NCBI GenBank assembly: GCA_016194635.1
Contig: JACQBC010000027.1
Coordinates: 47,017 to 111,016, forward strand
DNA: 64,000 bases
Direction: 5' to 3'
Source: Gammaproteobacteria bacterium
Lineage (GTDB): Bacteria > Pseudomonadota > Gammaproteobacteria > UBA6429 > Thiohalophilaceae
The notes beneath the pieces are model-generated. The model worked only from the letters and a program-made list of their open reading frames with translations. It did not search any database and was not told where the DNA came from. The translations under genes were made by a program, and so were the position numbers. Of this stretch, positions 51,701 to 60,700 are shown piece after piece; position 1 is the stretch's first letter; each line of letters opens with the position of its first letter.

Positions 51701-54700
51701 GCCTTGCGCATCCTGCACTGCCAGGGTAATCGCAGCATCTTGATCCAGACTCACACGGATCGCGGTGGATTCGCGTCGGCCATCGCCATTGGGCGAGAAC
51801 GGCGTCGGTGTGGCTTCCAGCGCCGAGATAATATTCAAGCGGGTTTGCAGATTCACCGGAATCAACACGGTGCGTTGATTGCCGGCCGCATCAATACCAA
51901 TCACACGTAGTGTATACGCGCCGGTTAAACCATACGTATTCCAAGGTACGATGACACCGCTGGAGACATTGCTGGCACCGCTCTTTAAGCGTATCCAAGC
52001 ATCGGGTGCAGCACCCACACCATAGTCAATCGTATACCCTTGCAGATGCAGATCATCGATTGCACCCTGCACTTCGACAATCAATGGCAATTGCGAGGTA
52101 CTCGTCGGATAGGCCACACTGATCGCCGGTGGCGTGTTATCGACTTCAACATAACGCACTAGCTTGGCGACGTTGCCACAATTATCGGTGAAGGTTATCT
52201 GAATACCGTATTTGCCATCAAGCACCACACTGCCCGCATCATCGCGGCCATCCCACTCGCTATTGGAGGTGCCGGCCAAGGTCGTCAGCTGTTTGCCGAT
52301 ACTGCGCAGACTGCTGCCGATGAGTTGCATCTGGCCGTTGGCATCTGGACCGGTAGCCTGATACACATCGATATCCACTTTGGCGGGCTCATCCACCGCA
52401 TAGGTGATAACAACACTGTCGGCAACCCCATCGCCATTGGGTGACATGATCGCGCGATCCAAGGTTTCACTGGTGCCAACGACCGCGCCATCGAACTGGA
52501 ATGTCCGAGTAACACACTGTTGGTGACCGCCCCAGTCATACACACGGAGACGCGTCGTCAACGTGCCGGTCTGATCGAATACGGCGGACAGCGGTCCACT
52601 GAAGGGCATCGCAAGATGGAACTTGGATCTATCGGCCAGCTTCGGATCGGCTTCGCCGTTGGCCTTGGCGATCGAATTATAGGCGTAATAACTGCGTGAC
52701 TTATGGAACAGCGACAAGGTGGTTTCACCGGTCGTGCTGCTATCCATTTCATAGTGTAAGCCGTTGGCATCGCTGATCGTGCCTTCTAACGTCACAACAT
52801 TACGCGTCTTGCCGTCTTTGCCGACGACAGGCACGCCACACACACCCTGCGCTTCATGCGGATAAGTGATATCCACAACCGGCGGTGTGTGATCGACGAT
52901 CACGGTGATATCCCGTGTCACGACTTCGTCATTAATATTGGTTAGCTCGGCTTGATATTGCAGCGCACCATCGGGCAATGCCGAGGTATCCAGCGTGTAT
53001 TCATATGGATAGTAGCCATTTTCATCGGCCGGCTTAGGCACCGACGTAGGCTGATTCACGTTAAATACAATATCTTTACCCACCACGGGAATCTGGTGCG
53101 AGAGCGTCAACAATTTTAATGGCGCATCGCTGGCGAGCGTGGTTGGTGCAAGGCGGATCTTCACCTGATTGGGCGAGGAATCGCCACAGTTGCTGGCGAA
53201 TTGCACTTGTACATCAGTCGACAACTTCAGACACGGTACGGTAAATGGAACGGAACCGGTACGACCGAGCTCTGGTTTCACGCCATACACATCCGGCTCA
53301 CCGTACAACACGATATAGCCGGTGTAGTGCATGCAAGATTGCAATTCTTTGGTGCGGAAAATAAAGGTGCCATCAGGATACGCGAAGGTATCGACTAACC
53401 GATCGGCAGCGTAACGGGCATCGTCGCTACTGTGTGCATACAGCTGTACTTCACTAATCGGTGTTGACAGTTTTTCATCGCCCCATAACACGTATTCGTC
53501 AGATCCAAGTGGTGTCTTCAACAACGGCGCGATGAACTGACCCCAGGCCACGGGATCATTGGCGCTGGTGATCCAGCCTTTAAAGCTATAGCCACCAATG
53601 GCAACCTGGAAACTATTGGATATATGTTCAACGCCTGACGCATCGAGCGCGCGCAAACGCACTACGTAGCGTTGACCACCTTCCAGCCCGGCTAAATCCC
53701 ACACGGCATCCATCGTATGATTGGGTATGCTCGGTGTCGTTAATAACTGTGGCACATCGACTTTGCTTATGGCCGTGCCGGTAATGGCCTTCTCCGACCA
53801 GACCGATGTCGCCGGTTTACGGTATTGCACAAAGATCTGCGCCAACGGACTAGTGATGGTTTCGACCACGGCCAATCTGGCCTGGGTCGGGGCCAGTGTC
53901 GTAGACAATCCCGTGCCACCGTCCTGTTGTGCCATGGGCACATACAATACGTTATCGATCAGTTTGAATAACCCGTTATAGGCAACGAGCGCCTGGAATG
54001 CGACCGGATCGTAGGCCTTGCCTTTTGTTTGTTGGTCCTTAATCCACTTTGAAATGACCGGATTAATTTCAAAATTTCCGATCCTGGCAACGATCAATTC
54101 CTCTTTCCCCGGGCCGACGGTAATAATAGTCTGGTTACCGGCCGCATCATGGGCGGTCAACTTGAAGGATTGATTGACGAATTTATCCAGGTCCAGCGCC
54201 AATGGCGGACAGTTCAGACAACCTTTGGGCTGCAAGCCACCCTTGCCGGTTTCCACCGGATCGGGATTATAAAATTCAGTCCAGGTCAGCGGATTCGCGC
54301 CACTACCGGTTTCCACCAGCGAGGAGGCGTAGTTGATGTCGGTCACGTTCCAACTCAATGACGGCACCACATTGACAAGTGATCTTGTGGTTTGTTGTCC
54401 CGTGCCGGGGTCGATGCTGGTAACAACCAGTGGTTGATAAGCATCGCTGAGCGTCAGCTTGGTCACTGGCAACGTGGTGTCGACCGTAATATAGAACTCA
54501 TAGTTCTGCACCGTCATGCGATACACGCCATCGGCCACAGGCAGGCCCTTGTCATCGCGGCCATCCCAGATCACATTGGCTTCCACACCGGTTACCGAAT
54601 GGTCGCGCACGATGGTGCGCACACGATCGCCGGTTTTATTATAGAAATTGAATTCCAGATGCACCGGATCGAGCACGCGGTAATGGATCGTAGCGGTATC

Positions 54701-57700
54701 CTGAATGCCGTCACCATTGGGCGAGATGATCGCCGGGGTGCGATACAGATCGGTAATGCCGGGCGTATCGGACCAGGAGACACGCTGGATAGTTTGGCGT
54801 GTATTCCCGGCTAAATCCTGTACGGTTAAGCGTATAAAGTAACTGCCAGCCGCCGGTGGCACCCACGTTGTGAACAGATCATCGAGTATGGGGGTATTGG
54901 ATGCCGGCACCACCGGCTGCCACTGAGCCGGTGTATCGGCATTGGCATATTCCAATTGATAACTGCTGAAATTCAGATCCGACGCGGTACCTTCTAGACG
55001 GATTCCGCCGGAAGTGGAGCGAATCGCACGTAAATCGGCGGTAAGATTTAATAACGATTTGAACGAGAAGGTATCCTGACTTCCTTGATTATAACAACGG
55101 CTGGAGGGGTCATAAGCATCCTTGCTGGACGTAAACAACATTTGACGACCTGTAGGAGAAAATCTGAAATTATTAACCTGTGTCGCAAAACTATCATACA
55201 TCCCAGTAAAAATCGGCGACATTCGATTTTGTTCGTCCAGACGGATACCGATTAGATCCTGAGCGTAACTAAAATTATTTATGTTGTTATAGTAGTATGA
55301 ATAATTACGATAGAGGAGTGATCGCTCCCCCGGTATCCAATAGATGTCATTATTATTTATTAAATCTATTTGTGATGACGAATTGATCATCGCGGCTGAG
55401 CCATAGGCATGGAATGCGATTTCCAACGTATCGCCTATAGATGCACCAATATCTGTTAACGCAACTTTAAACTCATAATATTTATGCGTGTAGCTCACCT
55501 TGCCGGTCTGGACAAAGGCAACCATACCATTGGTCGAATCTTTTGCTGTGACACGATAGGTTTTCCAGCCATTTTTCGTATTGATACGCAGATCTGCCCA
55601 GTCGCTGTCGTCTTCATCATTATCAACGGTAAAATCCAGCGCGGCATATAGGTACTGAGCATCACTCTGCACATAGCCATAAACATTGCTTGCCGGATGC
55701 CCCGTATTTGGACGCGAGTAAACCTTGAATAGCGGATCAATCAGGTTGTCTTGCGCAGTCTGTTTACCATCCACTACCATCGGGCGATCACCTGAAACCA
55801 CATAGTTATAGACACGACCAGCTTCGGCAGGATAGCTAAATGGGATAAGGTCAGTGCGTTTGCTAAATGATTCTTCATTTGCACCTAGCGCCAGTTCAAT
55901 TCTTGCGCCAGGTTGCACATCCCACGCCACTTCCATTTCGGCTTCATGTAATGCTGCTACTTCGTTGTCACGTGCCACGACTTTATTCAGGATATCTTGT
56001 TGAGTCCCCAGATGTAGTGCACTCACAGGCGCTAGCCGCCTGCCGTCAACCACCAGTGATACATCATCGACATGGGCGGCTTCTTGACCAACCTGATGTA
56101 AACGTACGCGATATTTACCTCCTGATGCTTGCAAGTACTTGCTCAAATCGACACGTTTTTCCTGATAGTACATTCCATAATGTAAGACACCACGTTCCTG
56201 CCACTGCGCACCATCCCAGGTCGATATATGATAAGAATAACATCCATAATTTCGGGCCACATAGGATGCAAAATTCGCGACCTTAGTCAATTTCCTGGTA
56301 TCAAGATCAATCGTATAGATTCCACCACCTTCGATTAGCCTACCATCCAATCCATTGGCACATTCATCAATTATCCGATTCGCGCCGACGGCGAATTCAT
56401 GATTACTACTACTCCATGTTGGCGATTTCAGAGAAATTGCAGTCCAAGAAATATCCGCAGTGATTGGGGCATCGTATGTTTGCAACGTAATGCCATTTTG
56501 ATTGAGCACTAATATCTTGTGAGCCGCATTGTCCAGCAGAACAAATCGCTGACTATCTGGCGACCATGCAATTACATTCGATATATAATTATAGTAATAA
56601 AATGGAGCGGTTATGCTGGCAGGGAGTAATGTATCTTGGCCAGTTTTTAAATCAATTAAATGAATTGAATGATCACCATAAAATACCAGAATAACTTTGG
56701 TTACATCTGGTGAGAAGTAGTAATCATAGCCATTAGCCGCCAGACTTGCGCCGTTATATATTATCTGCCCCACTGAACCGGCAACAGTAGATGTAGATAT
56801 GATTTTAAAATTATAATTATCGGCCGCATCGCGATATATTTCATACACAACCTTGCCGTCATTGGACATTTTTCGATCGGCATTATTCCACAAGGTAGAA
56901 GGGGCTCCGGTTATTTGATACGGATTCTTCCCATTCCCATCCATAATCCACTCTGAATTCAGCGTGGCATCGGCACCGTTAAATCGTTTGAATCCAATGT
57001 GTGAGCCATCTGGTGCAATAACCAGATCATTAGCAATTGTATATTGAGGATTAGTAGGGCTATTTACGAATGGTAATAAATTGTCAGCTAACGATCGAAT
57101 ATCTCCACCCGCACCGTTTATGCTGAACACGCCATTGAAATACGGGATAGTTGTTCTGTTGTTAGACATCGATGTTGTTAAAAATATCTTTTCATCATCC
57201 TGCGTAATCAAGAAATTTTCGTAGATTGGTATATCACACGTTAAATTGCGAAAACTACCGTATTTCGTTTCCGCCGCATCCAGCAACGACGAGCGATTGG
57301 TATCGAGGATCACTTTGACTTCACCGGCGACCGCGCCGCTGCTGTCGCTGACGCGTAATTTGTACGGACCGTCTTGCACCAGGCGGCCGAGATCGTCCAA
57401 ACCATCCCACACCACGCTGTTGGCGGCAGTATTATTCAATGCGCCGCCGCTGAAGCGGCGTACGACCGCATTACGTTTGTCGACGGCATCCACGTGCAGA
57501 TTCGATGCGCCACCGAGACGAAAGAAAAATTCGGTGGTGTCTTTGACGCCGTCGCCATTGGGCGAGAAGTACAGATTGCTGACGTAGAAATTGCCGTCTT
57601 GCACCGCGAGGTCGCGTTGCGTGGTGTTATTGGTTTTGTTACGTTCCAGAATCAGATTGGCCGGATCCACCTGGATCACGATGGGCCGGGTGGCGCTGGC

Positions 57701-60700
57701 CGCAACGAGAGTCAGATTGAAATTCACCGCGCTGGTACTGTGGCCGGCAATATTCGGAATAATTTGATCGGCACCGATTTGCGCGCCCCCGGCGGCGGGG
57801 TCGCCATCAAACGCGCGCACCACCACATTGGCGGCGGCTTGATCGCCTAAGTTGTTCACCTGCGCGGTGATCGTCAGCGTATCACCGGCACGTGGGAAAC
57901 CGGGTGTGAAGGTGATGTCGCCGGTGGTAACGGCCAGATCCGGCAGGCTCAGTACGGTCAACACATTGAAGGCGCTGTTGTCGGTCTTGCTGAATTCGGT
58001 AATGGTGTTGGCCGGATCGACCACGACAAATAATAATTTGTCACCGGGGTTGGGCACGGCCGTCCAGGTTGTCGTGACGGTGCTCGATGTATTGGGGGCA
58101 AGCGTCACAATGGTTGCGCTGCCGAGCAACGTACCGGTGCTGGGATCGCCCAGATAGAACGACACGGGAATATTGCTGGCGCTGGTCGAACCGGTATTGC
58201 GAATTATGGCGCTGAGCACGACATCATGCCCTTCCAAACCGAGTACCGGTGCGAAGCTTAAATCTTTGTAGGTCACGACTAGATTCGGGCCATTGGCGAC
58301 ACCGGTGCTGATACTCAATGTGCCGGTGTTATTGGTTTTATCTGCTTCGGGGATCAACGCGGCCGGATCGAGTTGCGCGCTGAAGTTCACCGTGCCGGTT
58401 AAATTCACCCGCCAGGTCACAGTCTGCACCGTGCTCTGCCCGGCGGGGAGTTGCACGGTGTTGGTCCATAATGTTTGCGTGGTGTTGCCGTCGGTCACGG
58501 TATAGACCACCGCGGCCGCCGGCGCATCGACGGTGCCGTTATTGTGCAGCGTTATTTTGAAAGTGACATCATCACCGACCAATGCTGGATTTTTATCGAC
58601 GCTGATATCGGCATTGCTCACCGCCAGATCCACGCTCGGCGCGGTCGATACACTGGCGGTTGCAGTATTGTTGGCCTTGTTGGTTTCGGTGATCAGATTA
58701 TTGGGGTCCACCTGCACGGTAAAATTCGTGGTGCCTGCAGTTGTCAGCAAGTAACTGAAATTCACCGCAACGCTGGAACGATTGAGAATATCCACCACCG
58801 TGTCCGCCCCGATGGTTTGATTGCCGGCCGGACCGGTCAACAACAGCACGTGCACGCCGAGCGCATCGCTCATACCGATGTTGCGTACCGTGGCGGCGAT
58901 GCCCAAGGTGCTAGGCAAGCGCGCCGGTTGTGCCGGAATCAGCGTGATGTCCGGTGTGGCGATCGCCAGATCGATCCCCGCCGCTGCGCTGAGTACGGTA
59001 ACGTTAACGCTGGCCTTGTTATCCAACTCGCTCATTTCGGTTTGGGTATTGTTCGGATCCACCACGGCAAACAGCGTGTGCTTACCGGCTTTATTCAAAC
59101 TGTCCCATAGCGGGCTAAACGCGAACGACACGCCCGGTGCAATGACCGGTACCACGATGTCCGGCCCGATGGCCGTGCCGCCGCTGGCGGGGTCACCATC
59201 ATACACGCGCAACACCCCGGCCGGGGTCGCCAGGTTGGAATCATTCTTTATATATATGGAGAGTTTGACCCGGTCACCGTCATTGACGCTGGTGGGGGTG
59301 GCGGTGATGCCGGTGAGATTCCAGTTCGGGTAATTAAATTGCTTTAAGGTGGAGACCGCCACCGCAGTGGCGTAGACGCTGCCATCCCAACTGCCATCGG
59401 CGCCCTGGCGTGACATTAAATACGCGGCGGCCGCATCCGGCAAGATCTGCGCGGTGCCATCGATGGCAATCGCAGCCTGCAAAACATTAGCGGTATCGTG
59501 TACGGTACTGGGACTATCCCCGAAACCACCGTCGGGATTTTGTTTGCTCTTTAAAAACGCCAGCGCGGTGGTAGCCGCGCCGCTTGGTAGATTAATCGCC
59601 TTGAGTGCGCGCAACACGGTTGCGGTGACACTGCTGCGACTGGGACCGCCCACCACGCTACCCCAACCGCCATCGCTGTTTTGCGCGGCAAGCAAATATT
59701 GACCGGCTTTATCAAGCACGGCGGGCGTCACGCCATGACCGGCTAACGCCAATACCGCCAAGGCGCTATCCAAGGCATTGCTTTGATATCCCGCGCCCAG
59801 TCCCCAACCGCCATCGCTATTTTGCAGCGTGACTAATTGATCTCGCTGCACGCTGCCGTTTTGTCCGATGTCCGCCAGCAGGCTCGCCTGCCGCGCCAAG
59901 TAATCGGTATTGGGCGAGGGATTCTGGTTCAACCAGCTCAAGGCGCTGCCGCTACCGCTGAAACTGCCATCGAGTTTGCTCAAGGTCGCCAGTGCGATGG
60001 TAGTGTCGCGTTGCCGTGTGGTGTCTTTATCGTTCCAGTAACCTTGCGCGGTTTGATGGCTGCGCAACCAGGCGAGGCCTTCATCCAGATTGGCCGGGGT
60101 GGTGCGTGCGCCGCTGCCGATCACGGTACCGGGGGTGCCGGTGGTTTCGGTCGATAAGGCTTGCGGATATACCTGCGCCACCGCGCGACCGGCAGTGAGG
60201 ATCGCAAAACGCGTCATGAACGCATTGCGGATATTATTCAGTGCGAGGATCTGCGCGTCGCTGACTTGATCATTGGGGCCCACCAAGAACACAAAACCCA
60301 GGCGGAATTCTTTTTGCGCCGTCGTGGCATCGGGCACGCGTGCGCCTTCGGCGCCGATGATGTCGTTGATGCTGATGGTACGCGGTGTACCGCTGACGGT
60401 GACGTTGAGTTGCGGTAACTGGGTTTTGTCGATCGTGGGATTATCGATCAGCGTGAACGGCGGCACTTCGGCGGCCTTATAAAAACCCATCAAATACAGA
60501 TCCAACGGGCTGAAGAAGGTGCGCGTGCCCACGGCGCTGAACGTACCGTTGCCGTTATCGCGCCACTGCGCACCGTATTCCACCGAGGCATTGCTATTGA
60601 GCAGGAAACTCCAGTGCGCATCCTGCCGGCCGAGCAACGCCGAACTGATACTGCCGTCCGCCTGTTTGAAATGCACATACGAACCCCATTGATGCAGCAT

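Noticed and set aside
59350..60000. A terpene or squalene cyclase enzyme
   Set aside because: The QNSDGGWG repeats resemble the cyclase/thioester-domain toroid, but no DxDD or DCTAE-like catalytic motif is seen and the context is a secreted protein. I treat it as a binding fold.
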